Source: Bdellovibrionales bacterium Ga0074137
GTDB lineage: Bacteria; Bdellovibrionota; Bdellovibrionia; Bdellovibrionales; JAMPXM01
Direction: 5' to 3'
Length of the DNA stretch: 51,647 bases
Assembly: GCA_001464715.1 (NCBI GenBank)
Contig: LNDT01000007.1
Span: forward strand, 1 to 51,647
Below the pieces are notes generated by a model. It saw only the letters and a program-made list of their open reading frames with translations, made no database searches and was not told the origin of the DNA. The position numbers and the translations under genes were made by a program. Positions 24,700 to 35,400 of this stretch are shown here, piece by piece; position 1 is the stretch's first letter; the number at the start of each line of letters is the position of its first letter.

Positions 24700-25566
24700 A
24701 TGAAAACATCTACAGATCGCACGAAACATTACACAGCTCGCACCAAACGTATTCTTGTCATCGACGATGACCAAGGGATTTTGGATTTCATCGATGAGCT
24801 ACTATCGTTTCGTTTTGTTATTTTCAAAGCTCTCGATGCCACAACGGGTCTTCAGTTGGCCGAAAGCGAACGCCCCGATCTTATTATTTTAGATCTCGGA
24901 CTTCAGAATCAGAGTGGGCATGACATCTACCGAGTCCTAAGAGCGCGCCACGAGACAAAGCACATTCCGATTTTAATTTACACGAGCTCCGATGATATCG
25001 ACAACCTGACTCAGGCCTTCGATCATGGCGCCGACGACTACGTCGTAAAAAACACGAAACCTCGCGAACTCGTCGCTCGTGTTATTGCAAAAATCCGTCG
25101 ACTCGAAGAACAGATCGACGAACCCGAAGTTCTCAGCTGCGGAAATCTGAAACTTGATTCAGGACGGCTGGAAGCCATGCTGGACGAAAAAACTTTGATC
25201 CTTTCAGTTCTTGAGTTTCATCTCTTGCGATTCTTTGTCGTGAACAAAGAGCGAGTTGTTTCTCGAAAGCAGATTCTCGACAGCGTGTGGAAAGATGCGG
25301 TCGTCTCCAACAGAACGATTGATACTCACATGGTCTATCTTCGAAAAAAGCTTTCTGGATTCACCCACTCGCTTGCGACTGTCTACGGCGCGGGCTACAT
25401 ACTGCGGGAAACTCGCATTAAAGGCCATTCAAACCCTAACGAAGAAATTGGTTCAAATTCCTCCGGGACGGGATCGGCAAAACCGAAAAGTTCGTCGGCC
25501 CCAAATTCTGATAGAAATTTAGCCGATGTCAGCCAAGACTTCGCCGAAAACAATACTGGGGTTTGA
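24700..25566 (+). CDS. OmpR/PhoB-type response regulator
   Basis: A 288-residue two-domain regulator. The receiver domain covers about residues 16-135, with acidic residues D22-D24 (VIDDDQG), phosphoacceptor Asp65 (IILDLGL), Thr95/Ser96 and Lys118 (DYVVKN). The winged-helix Trans_reg_C domain covers about 145-238 (SVLEFHLLRFFV, RKQILDSVWKD, RTIDTHMVYLRKKL, TVYGAGYILRE). A Ser/Asn/Lys-rich tail of about 45 residues follows, longer than usual. The membrane kinase-like gene lies divergently upstream and could be its partner, though it lacks a clear H-box. Its 3' end overlaps the convergent M23 peptidase gene by 48 bases. Confidence 0.9.
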   Translation: MKTSTDRTKHYTARTKRILVIDDDQGILDFIDELLSFRFVIFKALDATTGLQLAESERPDLIILDLGLQNQSGHDIYRVLRARHETKHIPILIYTSSDDIDNLTQAFDHGADDYVVKNTKPRELVARVIAKIRRLEEQIDEPEVLSCGNLKLDSGRLEAMLDEKTLILSVLEFHLLRFFVVNKERVVSRKQILDSVWKDAVVSNRTIDTHMVYLRKKLSGFTHSLATVYGAGYILRETRIKGHSNPNEEIGSNSSGTGSAKPKSSSAPNSDRNLADVSQDFAENNTGV

Positions 25567-26373
25567 AAAAACTCTGACTGCGAAGTCTCTGTCTGAAACT
25601 CTCACGGTTCCCGGCAGATCAGTTTTCAATGGGCGAAGCCAACTGACTTGCAAATGCAGGTGTGGATTCCAGCCTCCGTTCTCTTTTTTGCCGCCCAGCC
25701 ATCCAAGCAGCTCCCCTCCTTGAATTTGATCGCCTTTCGACCATCGGGCCACTGTCGCTTTAGAAAGGTGTCCCAGCAGCAAGAAAATTTCTTCGGCGCT
25801 ATTGGCTTTTAAAACCAACGTTCCTCCGTAATCGCCCGGCGCTGAAAGATAATCGGCACCGACCACGACGCCGTGAAACGGCGAAAAAACCGGAGTTCCC
25901 TCGGCGGCTCCGATATCGAGTCCGACGTGAACTGTTCTTGATTCTGGTCGTGGTTCCATTTGGGTCTGAGGCGCCTGAAAAATTTCGGCCTCATACATTC
26001 CAACACGATCTTCGTCGTAGCGGCCGATCCCAAAAAGTGCGGTGAGTTCGCGATTGGCATCATAGCCCCTGGTAAAATCAAAAACTTCAAATGGTCCCGC
26101 AATGATCAATGGCGCGCACCACGACTCGTTTTGCACAAGCTGCCGAAGCCGACGATCGCCACTCGCACGGTCCGTTGGCACAAACCCTGAATCCACGCCC
26201 AGGGCAGCCGCTATCTCCTTGGAAACCGGTCCGAAATCGCGGGCTGGTAAATTTTTTTCGACCGCATTTTTCATATCGTTCACTGACATCCCGCTGAAAT
26301 GAGCCTTTGCCGGGTATTTTCGTAAATTCTTGGCCCATTCTTCCAAGCACGGCCCGAACGTGCTTAAAACCAA
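25519..26373 (-). CDS. M23 (LytM-type) metallopeptidase-like protein
   Basis: A 284-residue protein with the zinc site of M23 peptidoglycan endopeptidases: H149xxxD153 (HVGLDIG), His202 (LLGHLS) and H238-L-H240 (NPHLHLQV). The catalytic domain is about residues 140-250. The N-terminal 135 residues (DFTRGYDANRELTALFGIGR) are not a known domain to me. No signal peptide is seen, so a cytoplasmic role or a substrate other than peptidoglycan is possible. The start at TTG 26373 is uncertain; an ATG at 26289 is an alternative. It converges on and overlaps the response regulator gene, and is divergent from the RCC1 genes. Confidence 0.78.
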   Translation of the reverse strand: MVLSTFGPCLEEWAKNLRKYPAKAHFSGMSVNDMKNAVEKNLPARDFGPVSKEIAAALGVDSGFVPTDRASGDRRLRQLVQNESWCAPLIIAGPFEVFDFTRGYDANRELTALFGIGRYDEDRVGMYEAEIFQAPQTQMEPRPESRTVHVGLDIGAAEGTPVFSPFHGVVVGADYLSAPGDYGGTLVLKANSAEEIFLLLGHLSKATVARWSKGDQIQGGELLGWLGGKKENGGWNPHLHLQVSWLRPLKTDLPGTVRVSDRDFAVRVFSNPSIVFGEVLADIG

Positions 26374-26417
26374 GCGTCAATCTTCGATCAACCAAGCGCT
26401 TCTGTGCAGGAGACCTT

Positions 26418-28319
26418 GTGCTTAAATTCAACGATTCCTTCAAGTCGATTCTTACGATCTTGATCGCAAGCTGTCTCCCAATTGCGCTGCCAATAGCGTT
26501 GACCTGCGCGCTGACTGGAAGTGCCTTTGCTGATGCGGGCTTTAACCAAGCCCCTTCCGCCGGAAGTATCGATACGCGTGATAGTTACACCGTCGTTTCA
26601 AAAGCACCGCTTCGCTTAGAGTCAGTCTCAACCACCAGCCTCTGCGGTCGCCCAATGACGTCGCCGGAACAGCGCCTGTGTCTTGGTGAAGCTCTCAACC
26701 AGGTCGACGCCAACGACACGGTCAGCCGACTCCAGCGATTTCTTCTGACCGAAACTCATTCGTGCGCTGTGGATGAGCGTGGAGTGCGCTGCTGGAAAAC
26801 CTCGGGTCGCTACCAAAGACCCATCCAAGAAATTTTGGCTTCCGGTGACAACTCGATGGTTCGATCTAGTGGCGGGCTTGTCTGCCTCCCGCAGAAAGAC
26901 AAAACCATTGTCTGCCAAAACAGCGAGCAAGGTGAATGGATCGCTGAAAACCAACCTGACGGAACTACTAAAAACATTTTCATCAAAAAAATTCCAGCCA
27001 ACACAGTGTTCGGTCCCTTTAAGGATCTTCGCGACTTTCATATCATCGACAGTTCGCTCTGTGCGCTCGACGGAGAAGAAGTGATTTGCCAGGGAAATCA
27101 GGAACTCAGATTTACGCCCCCCACCAGAAAATTTCCCGGCGCAAAAGGTCTCAGTGTTTCTTATGATACGGTTTGTGTTCTCTACAGTGAGGGCCTTTCC
27201 TGCACGAAAGGTACGAAAGATAACCTGGTCGAATTTAAAATAGGCGACCGATGGCAATCTGCAAAAACGGTTTTCCCCTCCGGTTACGACTCGATTTGCG
27301 CCGTGGACGATAAAGAAGCACCGATGTGTGTGAACCTTGGCGAAAAAAGTTCCGACATCACTGACGTAACGCCGGTGCGCCTCAAGAGTCCCGATGTCAA
27401 AGTGGTCAAATTCATGACGTCCGGTCAGCGAAAATGTGCTCTTATTGAAAAGGACTCTGCCCCACGTTCGCTCGTCTGCGGAACCTCCGATTTGGAGCCC
27501 ATTCCCAATACTTCAGAGCTCACAGATTTTTCGATGACTGAATACGGAACATGCGGCGTCGACAAAAAAGGCCTCGTCAGCTGCTTCTACAACACGGTTC
27601 ACATGCCCTCGCCGCTTCCTGAGGACGGCTCAAAATCTTCAACCTTAGGACTGTGCCGTTGGAATGATTCTCGTTTTCACTGCGCGAATTTGGACGCTGC
27701 CACCGACTTTTCAGATATCAAAAAGGTTATCAGCTCGACGGCCATTTCGGACACTCCACATTACCCGTGCTTGATCTATGAAAATCAAAGTGCGGTACGA
27801 AGCCTTCGCTGTTTCGGCGGAGCCTACCAGTTGATGGAAGAAGCTCCCCCTCTCTCAAACGACGATCTGAAGTTGGCCGCAGGAAACAGCACCGCATGTC
27901 TGTATGGCGGCGATGCCACCAAATGTTGGGGCTCTCTCATCGGAAACGCCGAAGTCCCGAACCTTTCTTCGCCTAAAAAGATTTCGTTTGGAGACGATTA
28001 CGCCTGCGCCATCGATCAGTTCGGCTTCGTTTGCTGGGGTCATAAGATGGAAGAACGCGAACTCAATGTTCCGGCAAATATGGGCGACTTAGATTTCGTC
28101 GTCGACTTTAGCCTCGGCGACAACCACGTCTGCGCCATCACTCGTGAAAGTCGACTCACGTGCTGGGGGCAAAATGATGAAGGCCAACTGAATTATCCCC
28201 CAGTGACAAACCCGGTCTCCATCGTATCCTCGGGCGACACCAACTGCGTTTCGTCGGATGAGGGTGTCACTTGTTGGGGAGCGCGTTCCGATGCTCTCGT
28301 GAAATCGGCCCATGATTAA
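26418..28319 (+). CDS. Secreted RCC1-repeat (beta-propeller) protein, first copy
   Basis: A 633-residue protein. The frame is open to 26307, but GTG 26418 is chosen because GGAG lies five bases upstream and a signal peptide follows (FKSILTILIASCLPIALPIA, ending GSAFADA). The mature chain consists of repeats of the form 'CA.....G..CWG', clearest near the C-terminus (DDYACAIDQFGFVCWG, DNHVCAITRESRLTCWG, DTNCVSSDEGVTCWG). This is the RCC1-like propeller blade with paired Cys added. An extracellular ligand- or surface-binding role is likely. It overlaps the second copy by eight bases, so the two form an operon. Confidence 0.8.
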   Translation: MLKFNDSFKSILTILIASCLPIALPIALTCALTGSAFADAGFNQAPSAGSIDTRDSYTVVSKAPLRLESVSTTSLCGRPMTSPEQRLCLGEALNQVDANDTVSRLQRFLLTETHSCAVDERGVRCWKTSGRYQRPIQEILASGDNSMVRSSGGLVCLPQKDKTIVCQNSEQGEWIAENQPDGTTKNIFIKKIPANTVFGPFKDLRDFHIIDSSLCALDGEEVICQGNQELRFTPPTRKFPGAKGLSVSYDTVCVLYSEGLSCTKGTKDNLVEFKIGDRWQSAKTVFPSGYDSICAVDDKEAPMCVNLGEKSSDITDVTPVRLKSPDVKVVKFMTSGQRKCALIEKDSAPRSLVCGTSDLEPIPNTSELTDFSMTEYGTCGVDKKGLVSCFYNTVHMPSPLPEDGSKSSTLGLCRWNDSRFHCANLDAATDFSDIKKVISSTAISDTPHYPCLIYENQSAVRSLRCFGGAYQLMEEAPPLSNDDLKLAAGNSTACLYGGDATKCWGSLIGNAEVPNLSSPKKISFGDDYACAIDQFGFVCWGHKMEERELNVPANMGDLDFVVDFSLGDNHVCAITRESRLTCWGQNDEGQLNYPPVTNPVSIVSSGDTNCVSSDEGVTCWGARSDALVKSAHD

Positions 28320-30114
28320 TTTTGTGACCACTCGTCTTGCTGGCTTCATTTTGACGGCGGCGTTCGGCTTTGGAGCCGTGGGCTCACCCGTTCGAACGCC
28401 TTCGGCAGCCCCGCGCGACTTTGTTGCACTGGAGTCTCTTAATTTCGACGAAGTTTGTGGCGTGGATGCAGACGGACAAACGCGTTGCATGAGGGGCGGC
28501 TCTGAAGCGACTCGAAGTCCCGACGGGGTTGGAACTCTGACTCATGCTTTTTCTAACGCGAGGATCTCTTGCGGGTTCGACGAAGAGGGCCTGAAATGCT
28601 GGCGCCTTCCCAGCGGTGCAGCGCTTCTGGACGGACTTCCAGAGGCCGATGCGTTTCGAAAAGTTCTTAAGGAGTCGGATGTCGACTCAATTCAACTCAG
28701 CGAGAACAATGTGTGTGGGACCAACAGCAAGTCCAAAAGTATCAAATGCCTTGTTCCTGATTGGGACGAAGTCACGAACGGCGCTTTTGTCGCCACGTCG
28801 AAAAAAGAAATTCACACATTCGCCCTCAGCGAATCCGCCCTCTGCTGGGCGGAACGAGAAAACACACCCGGCGTGCCGCGCGGAATAGAATCGACCATCT
28901 CATGTCGGACGGCCTTCCCTGAAATATTGCAGTTTCCGGTTGTACCAAACGTCAATAACCTCAGAGAGCTGGTCGTCGGATCAGATTGGGTCTGCGCGAG
29001 ATCTTCTCAAGAAGCTACTTGTTGGAGCTTACGCGCGGCCATTCGTCTTTCTTTACCTGTCTTGACTGCGAAATCTTGGAAGGCAGTACAAGATAACCTC
29101 TGTGCACTTGAACCGAATGGCCGCATTGTTTGCCTCGATCCGCGAACAGGTCTGCCAACCGAGGCCGGAAGCGGACCGGTCGTTCCGATGGAGTATGCGG
29201 AACCAAATTCCGACGTCGACGAGATCTGGGGCTCCGACTCAAGAATGTGCGCCGTCACCGTAAAAAAAGAAGCTTTGTGCTGGGACTCTTGGTCTCCAAC
29301 TCCGGAGCAAGTCTTTTACGGTCCCCCTCTCTCAAAGCTCTTCGGCGCAGGAAGCGAACCTTGTGGTCTTTACTCGAACGGCCAAGCCGTCTGCGGAATC
29401 TATTATACAGAGTCGCGGACCCTTTCTAAGACCGACCGCATTCGGGTCGAATTCGGTGGTTACAATAAATGTTTCTGGAATTCCTCGGGCGTCGATTGTC
29501 GCGGTCGGTTTGACAGCATTAACTACCGATCGGTTCGAATGATCGCAGCTTCCCGCGAGCAGGAGTCTATTTGTGTGGTGGGCATCGCGGCTGATCAAGG
29601 TTCAGAATTTGAATCCGTACGCTGCTTCGGCTACCCCCCCGAGCTTAAATCCCCACCCTTTGAACTCTCCAATCCCACGTCGGTTTCGGTGAGAGACGAT
29701 AAAGCTTGTGCTATTTCCGACGATGGTTTGACCTGCTGGGGCGGCTCCTACGGTGGAACCGAACTACCAACCTTGATACCGAACCCGAAGAAAGTCGTCA
29801 TGGGTCGACGTCATGCCTGCGCTTTAGATGACTTTGGAATGGTTTGTTGGGGGGAGCTCACCGCTTTCAATTTAGAGATTCCAACCGATCTTGAGCAACC
29901 CGGAAAAATTGTCGACTTTGCTCTCGGTGACAGCCGAACCTGTGTCACTCTCGACACTGGCAATGTCGAGTGCTGGGGAATTGACTATGAACTCAGTGGG
30001 CCTCCCCCAAAAATGACCAACGTGAAATCACTCATTGGGCGCGGGGGCCTCTTCTGCGCCCTCGACGGCACGCGAGTTCGCTGCTGGGGTGGAGAAACTG
30101 GACTCCCAAAATGA
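28312..30114 (+). CDS. Secreted RCC1-repeat protein, second copy
   Basis: A 600-residue paralogue of the preceding gene. The signal peptide spans about residues 1-27 (TTRLAGFILTAAFGFGAVGS). RCC1-like blades with Cys pairs follow throughout: DEVCGVDADGQTRC, SDWVCARSSQEATCW, DDKACAISDDGLTCWG, RRHACALDDFGMVCWG and, at the end, GLFCALDGTRVRCWGG. The tandem arrangement and translational overlap suggest duplication, with both products exported together. The Cys in nearly every blade suggest intra-blade disulfides for an extracellular setting. Function unknown; RCC1 propellers usually bind proteins or glycans. Confidence 0.8.
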   Translation: MINFVTTRLAGFILTAAFGFGAVGSPVRTPSAAPRDFVALESLNFDEVCGVDADGQTRCMRGGSEATRSPDGVGTLTHAFSNARISCGFDEEGLKCWRLPSGAALLDGLPEADAFRKVLKESDVDSIQLSENNVCGTNSKSKSIKCLVPDWDEVTNGAFVATSKKEIHTFALSESALCWAERENTPGVPRGIESTISCRTAFPEILQFPVVPNVNNLRELVVGSDWVCARSSQEATCWSLRAAIRLSLPVLTAKSWKAVQDNLCALEPNGRIVCLDPRTGLPTEAGSGPVVPMEYAEPNSDVDEIWGSDSRMCAVTVKKEALCWDSWSPTPEQVFYGPPLSKLFGAGSEPCGLYSNGQAVCGIYYTESRTLSKTDRIRVEFGGYNKCFWNSSGVDCRGRFDSINYRSVRMIAASREQESICVVGIAADQGSEFESVRCFGYPPELKSPPFELSNPTSVSVRDDKACAISDDGLTCWGGSYGGTELPTLIPNPKKVVMGRRHACALDDFGMVCWGELTAFNLEIPTDLEQPGKIVDFALGDSRTCVTLDTGNVECWGIDYELSGPPPKMTNVKSLIGRGGLFCALDGTRVRCWGGETGLPK

Positions 30115-30178
30115 GACGGTGCCCCATTGATCACTCATAGCCTGTTGAACATTTTTTTAGCTATTTTGTCGATTTAAA

Positions 30179-30210
30179 CAGTATTTTCAAATGATCATTT
30201 GAAAATACTG
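30179..30210. promoter_or_regulatory. Perfect 32-bp palindrome, probable TetR operator
   Basis: CAGTATTTTCAAATGA followed by its exact reverse complement, centred on GATC at 30193-30196. It ends 23 bases before the TetR-family start codon. TetR-family repressors commonly bind such palindromes next to their own gene, so this is the likely autoregulatory operator controlling the regulator and the downstream efflux genes. Confidence 0.75.
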
Positions 30211-30233
30211 AAAATTCGTCCGATCCTTTCGAT

Positions 30234-30890
30234 ATGACGAATGAAGCGAAAACTGATTCGAAGCAGGCCCTACTCTTGGCCGCACAAAAAGTATTCGCCG
30301 AAAAGGGTTTTGACGGAGCGACCGTTAAAGATCTCGCCGATGCGGCAGGGGTCAACGTCAGTCTTGTCAGTTATCACTTTGGCGGAAAAGAAGGGCTCTA
30401 CAAAGCGTGCCTTCTGCAGTTCTCCGCGGCTCGTCTTGATGCCGCCGTTCGTATTTTAAAAACACCGACGTCCGCCAGCGAACTCGAAGTACGCCTCAAG
30501 CTTTTCGCCGAAGAACTCATCGACGTCCATGTCCGCGAACCCGATCTTTGCACGATCATCCACCGCGATGTTCAGCGGATGAGCGACATCGGCACCGAAG
30601 TTTTCAAGCAAGGGTTCTTTGAACTTTTCCTGACGTTTGTTCAGTTTCTTCGTTCGGCCGAAAAAGCGAAGCTCACGAAAAAGTTTAAAGATCATGAAAA
30701 GCTCGCGACATTCATCATGGGGTCTTTGCTGCACCTCCTGAACACCGAGCCCCATCGAAAACTTGTCGGCCGACCTTCCATCAATGACAAAAAGTATCGC
30801 GAAGAAGCTTTAGAACTTTGGACTGAGATTACGATTGCAGCTTTGGGAACACATCCGTCCGTTTTAGCGGCATCCACACAGGAGTCATAG
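30234..30890 (+). CDS. TetR/AcrR-family transcriptional regulator
   Basis: A 218-residue repressor. The helix-turn-helix covers about residues 10-55, with the classic pattern AAQKVFAEKGFDGATVKDLA, then AAGVNVSLVSYHFGGKEGLY. The C-terminal ligand-binding domain (about 60-200) is helical and resembles the CerR/YbiH-like type (RDVQRMSDIGTEVF, FIMGSLLHLLNTEP). It probably represses itself and the TolC-RND genes through the palindrome at 30179-30210. Its stop is four bases before the TolC-like gene, which fits one transcript. The inducing ligand cannot be inferred. No strong ribosome-binding site is seen before the ATG. Confidence 0.92.
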   Translation: MTNEAKTDSKQALLLAAQKVFAEKGFDGATVKDLADAAGVNVSLVSYHFGGKEGLYKACLLQFSAARLDAAVRILKTPTSASELEVRLKLFAEELIDVHVREPDLCTIIHRDVQRMSDIGTEVFKQGFFELFLTFVQFLRSAEKAKLTKKFKDHEKLATFIMGSLLHLLNTEPHRKLVGRPSINDKKYREEALELWTEITIAALGTHPSVLAASTQES

Positions 30891-30894
30891 GTTT

Positions 30895-32427
30895 ATGAAA
30901 TTCCACCGTCACCACCGCGCAAAACAACGATTTGGCGCTTTCACCTCGGGTCTCGCGATTCTTTTGGTTGCGCAAGTGCTGCTCATGTTTGACGCCAAAG
31001 CCCAACCCGCCAAATCGCAAACCGCGAAAGCGACACCAGGCGGCGTTAAATCAGTCGAACCGGAAATTTCCATCGCGACTTTTATCGACCAAGTGGTGAA
31101 AGGAAATGACGGCTACAAAGCAGCCGAAATGAATCGTCGCGCGGCAAAAGCCTATGCCTCGGAATCTGAAATTCTGCTGGCACCAACACTCTTTGCTAAC
31201 GCTTCTATGGCCAAAGACGCCAAGCCCTCTCCATTTTCCACCTTTGGTTTGGGGTACGACCGAATCGAAACTAACACATACTCGGCAGGGATTTCGAAAC
31301 TCTTCTCAACCGGTCTTAAAACGAGTTTTTCGTATCTTGCCGTCGACACGGCTTACGTGGGAATTCAGCCTCAGTACTTCGAAGCCCGCCCTCAGATCGA
31401 AGCCACACTTCCTCTGTGGCGAAACTTCTGGGGCCGAGAAACGATGGGCACCTTTGAGGCAAGCCGGTTGGCCGCGGAAGCAAAGTCGGAATCACAAAAC
31501 GCGCTCGCAAAAACCACGCTTGTTGAAGCCGAAGCGGCTTATTGGCGCCTCGCGCTCTCTAGAGAATCTCTTAAAGTTGCGAAAGAGTCTGTTGAGAGAG
31601 CTCGCGCCATGTTCGACTGGACAGGGCGGCGTGTTCGCCTTGCGCTCTCCGATAAATCAGAACACTTACAATCTACTGCCCAACTGAAAGCGCGCGAACT
31701 CGACTATAAAATCGCCGAAGACGACGAACGTTCAGCTCGGCTCGCCTTCAATAGCGCTCGCGGAATCAACTCCGACAAAGTGGATGAACGTCTCGACGTT
31801 TTAAATGCAGCGCTCGTTTCAAAATGGCAGCTACCGAGTCGCACCCAAACTCGGCCGGATATCGAAGCCTCGCGCCTCCAGGCGGCGGCGGCCGAGGCCG
31901 GAGCTCAAGCGGCCGTTGAACGAGCCAAACCGACGTTTGAACTCTATGGGCTTTACGCTTTTAATTCGCCTCAGCGGAGCACGCAGAGCGACGCTTTCGC
32001 TGATTCATGGAAAAGAGATAAGCCAGCGTCTCAAGTCGGTGTGAGGCTCAATATGCCCTTGGATTTTGCGGCTCTCGACCGCGTGAAGGAAGGCTATAGC
32101 GCCGAAGCGAATGCCCAAAGAACTTTGGTGACAAGAAAACTTTTTGAGCAAGAGCGGGATTGGAATGATGTCGTCGCGCGGTTTCAATTGGCGCGAGAAA
32201 AAATCCGACTCTACGAAGAACTTGAACAGTCACAGAAAGCAAAACTTGAGCATGAACGGTCTCGGCAAAAATCCGGACGGTCCACAGTGGCACAAGTCAT
32301 TCTTTTTGAAAGTGACTACGACCAAACGCAGTTGGCGCGCATTCGGTCGCTGGCGGAAGTCTTAAGCCTCAACGCCCAAATGAAACTTTACGGGGTCGCT
32401 TACGATCTAAAAGCGGAACAGAAATAA
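30895..32427 (+). CDS. TolC-family outer-membrane efflux protein
   Basis: A 510-residue outer-membrane channel protein with an N-terminal signal peptide (about residues 12-37, LAILLVAQVLLMFDAKAQ). The rest shows the duplicated long-helix pattern of TolC/OEP proteins: AEMNRRAAKAYASESEILLA, AEAAYWRLALSRESLKVAKE, and the C-terminal LEQSQKAKLEHERSRQKSGR then LAEVLSLNAQMKLYG. It lies between the TetR regulator (4-base gap) and the RND pump (10-base gap), so it is probably the exit duct for that pump. The length is usual for the family. Confidence 0.88.
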   Translation: MKFHRHHRAKQRFGAFTSGLAILLVAQVLLMFDAKAQPAKSQTAKATPGGVKSVEPEISIATFIDQVVKGNDGYKAAEMNRRAAKAYASESEILLAPTLFANASMAKDAKPSPFSTFGLGYDRIETNTYSAGISKLFSTGLKTSFSYLAVDTAYVGIQPQYFEARPQIEATLPLWRNFWGRETMGTFEASRLAAEAKSESQNALAKTTLVEAEAAYWRLALSRESLKVAKESVERARAMFDWTGRRVRLALSDKSEHLQSTAQLKARELDYKIAEDDERSARLAFNSARGINSDKVDERLDVLNAALVSKWQLPSRTQTRPDIEASRLQAAAAEAGAQAAVERAKPTFELYGLYAFNSPQRSTQSDAFADSWKRDKPASQVGVRLNMPLDFAALDRVKEGYSAEANAQRTLVTRKLFEQERDWNDVVARFQLAREKIRLYEELEQSQKAKLEHERSRQKSGRSTVAQVILFESDYDQTQLARIRSLAEVLSLNAQMKLYGVAYDLKAEQK

Positions 32428-32437
32428 GGAGTCTTAA

Positions 32438-35400
32438 GTGAATCTCTCAGAACTCTCAATTCAGCGGCCCATCTTTCTCACAAGTCTTGTGATCCTCTCG
32501 CTGGTGGTCGGACTTGGCGCTATGTCTCGGCTGGGTGTGGACCTTTTCCCCGACGTGACTTTCCCTGTCGTCACCGTGACGACACCCTACCCTGGTGCTG
32601 GACCGGCCGAAGTTGAAACACTTGTGTCGAAACCACTTGAAGACGAACTTTCTACGCTATCCGGAATCAAGCGTTTGTCGTCGCAGAACAAAGAGGGCGT
32701 TTCGATTGTCATCGCTGAGTTCACGCTTGAAACAGACGTGAAATATGCCGAGCAACAAATTCGAGACCGTGTCGGATCGACGAAAAGAAAACTTCCCGAT
32801 GACATCAGTGAACCTGTCATTCGGCGAATCGACCCGGCCGACCAACCCATTCTTATTTTGTCGGTGAACGCAGATCTTCCCCCAGGGGAACTCTATGATC
32901 TCGTCTCAGAGCGAATCAAACCTCGGCTTGAACAAGTCAATCAGGTCGGACTGGTCGAAATCTTGGGCGGACGAAAACGTGAAGTTCAAGTGCAGCTTGA
33001 TCGCGCAAAACTGAAAAATCGAGAGCTCTCTGCCACTTTAGTTTCGAGCCGACTGGCCGGCGCAGGAAATGACATTCCATCAGGCAAGAAATCACAAGGT
33101 GATATCGAAACCGTTTTTAGAACTGTAGGACAGTTTCAAAGTTTCGACGATATTCGAGGTCTCGTTGTAAATTTCTTTGGAAACGATGTTCCCGTTCGCA
33201 TTGGCGATGTCGCCACTGTGACGGACAGTCTTGTCGACGAGAATACAAAAGCTTACGTCAACGGCGAGAAATCCTTATTTCTCTACGTTTTTCGGCAATC
33301 TGGCGCCAACACCATTCGAGTCGTCGATCTCTTAAAAACAGCTGTCGATAAAGCGAATGTCGAATTTGGAGGCGAAAAAGGTGCCCCGAAGATCACAACG
33401 GTGCGCGACGGCTCTCTTTGGATTCGAGCCAACGTCTATGACGTTCAAGAAACAATTCTCATTGGTATTGTCCTCGCTGTCCTCACTGTCTTTCTTTTTC
33501 TTGGAAATGGTCGATCGACGGTCATCACGGGACTCGCACTTCCCAACTCGTTGATTGGCGCATTTATCTTGATGGCACTAGCAGGTTTTACGATCAACAT
33601 TATGACCTTGCTCGCGCTCTCTTTGTCTGTGGGACTTCTGATTGATGACGCGATCGTCGTTCGCGAAAATATTTTTCGTCATATGGAGATGGGAAAGACT
33701 CCTCTTCAGGCCGCACGCGAAGGAACGGCCGAAGTTAAACTTGCGGTCATCGGAACAACGTTGGCCGTCATTGCTGTTTTCGGACCCCTTGGTTTTCTAA
33801 GTGGTGTCGTCGGACAGTTCTTCAAACAATTTGGACTGACCGTTTGTTTTGCCATGGCCATTTCTCTTTTTGACGCTCTAACGATGGCACCGATGATGTC
33901 GGCGTACCTCGCAGGCAATCCTCACCACAAGCCAGGCGAAGGAACCTCTTTTTACGATCGAACTGTCGGGCGCGTTCTTAAAGGTTTTTCGAACTTTCAA
34001 GATGGCCTCGAAAACTGGTACGAGGGTTTCGTTCGTGCGATCTTACGACGTCCACTTTTGGCCCTGGCGGGATCGCTGGTGGTCTTCTTTGCCTGCATGT
34101 ATCTTGTGAACTTCGTCCCAAAAACGTTCTTACCAACACAAGACGCTGGAGAATTCACGGTTGCCATCGATCTTCCGCCAGGAACGAACCTTGAGGGCAT
34201 GAACACATTGGCCCTAAAAGTCGATGAGCTGATTCGCTCGAACAAAGAAGTTCGCGTTTCGGCGCTCACTGTCGGATCACGCGATGGCGATCCGAATTAT
34301 GCCGATATTTACGTTCAGCTTGTCCCTTCAAAAGAACGAAAGGGTATAAATACTAGCCAATTTAAAGAACGTCTGCGCGAACAGTTAAAAACCTTCGCTT
34401 CAGCAAATCCCAAAGTGAAAGACTACGACGCCGTCGGCGGCGGTCAGCGTCCCTTCACGATGAATATTCAAGGCACGGATCAAAAGCAGATCGAAGAAAT
34501 TGGCTTACGAGCTCTCGCACGGCTAAAACAAATGCCGGGACTGCTCGACACCGACATCAATTTTAGAACCGGAAAGCCCGAATTTCAGGTGGTACCCGAT
34601 AAATCCAAAGCACAGATGCTGGGGGTGTCGACGACAAGTATCGGTGGCGAACTTCGAGCACAGGTCGAGGGCCTAGTTGCCGCAAAGTACCGGGAAAAAG
34701 GCATCGAGTACGATATCAGAGTTCGAATGAAAGAGGATCAGCGAGATATCCGAAAAGAATTTTCTGAAATCTTTGTGCCCAATATCAATAACTCGTTGAT
34801 CAAGCTCTCCAATGTGGCGTCTCCGGTCGACGCAACAGGCCCTTCAAGTATCACGCGAATGGACCGAATGAAGTACGTTCAGATCGCAGCCGACATTGCA
34901 CCTGGCGCTGGCCTCGGTGATATTTTGACGGACGTTTCGAATGTTATGTCGAAAGAAATGGATCTTCCCGCCGATGTGAAGTTTCAGTTTATCGGTCAAG
35001 CTGAAAACTTCAAGGAACTTGGCGATTCGATGGTCTTTGCTATGGGAGCCGGAGTAATTTTCATCTTCCTCGTGCTGGCGTCACTTTATGAATCCTTCGT
35101 CACGCCGTTCACGATTATGCTGGCGATGCCGCTGGCGATCTGTGGAGCCTTTGTTGGTCTCTTCGTTGGAAATGAAAGTTTAAATCTTTTCTCGATGATC
35201 GGAATGATTATGCTGATAGGAATCGCGTGTAAAAATTCGATTCTCTTGGTGGATTACGCCAATCAATTGGTGGCCGGAGGAATGAACCGCTCGGATGCGA
35301 TGGTTCAAGCCGGCAAAGCCCGTCTCCGTCCGATTCTCATGACGACAATGGCTTTGATCGCCGGCATGATCCCCTTAGCGATTGGTCTCAACGAAGCCTC

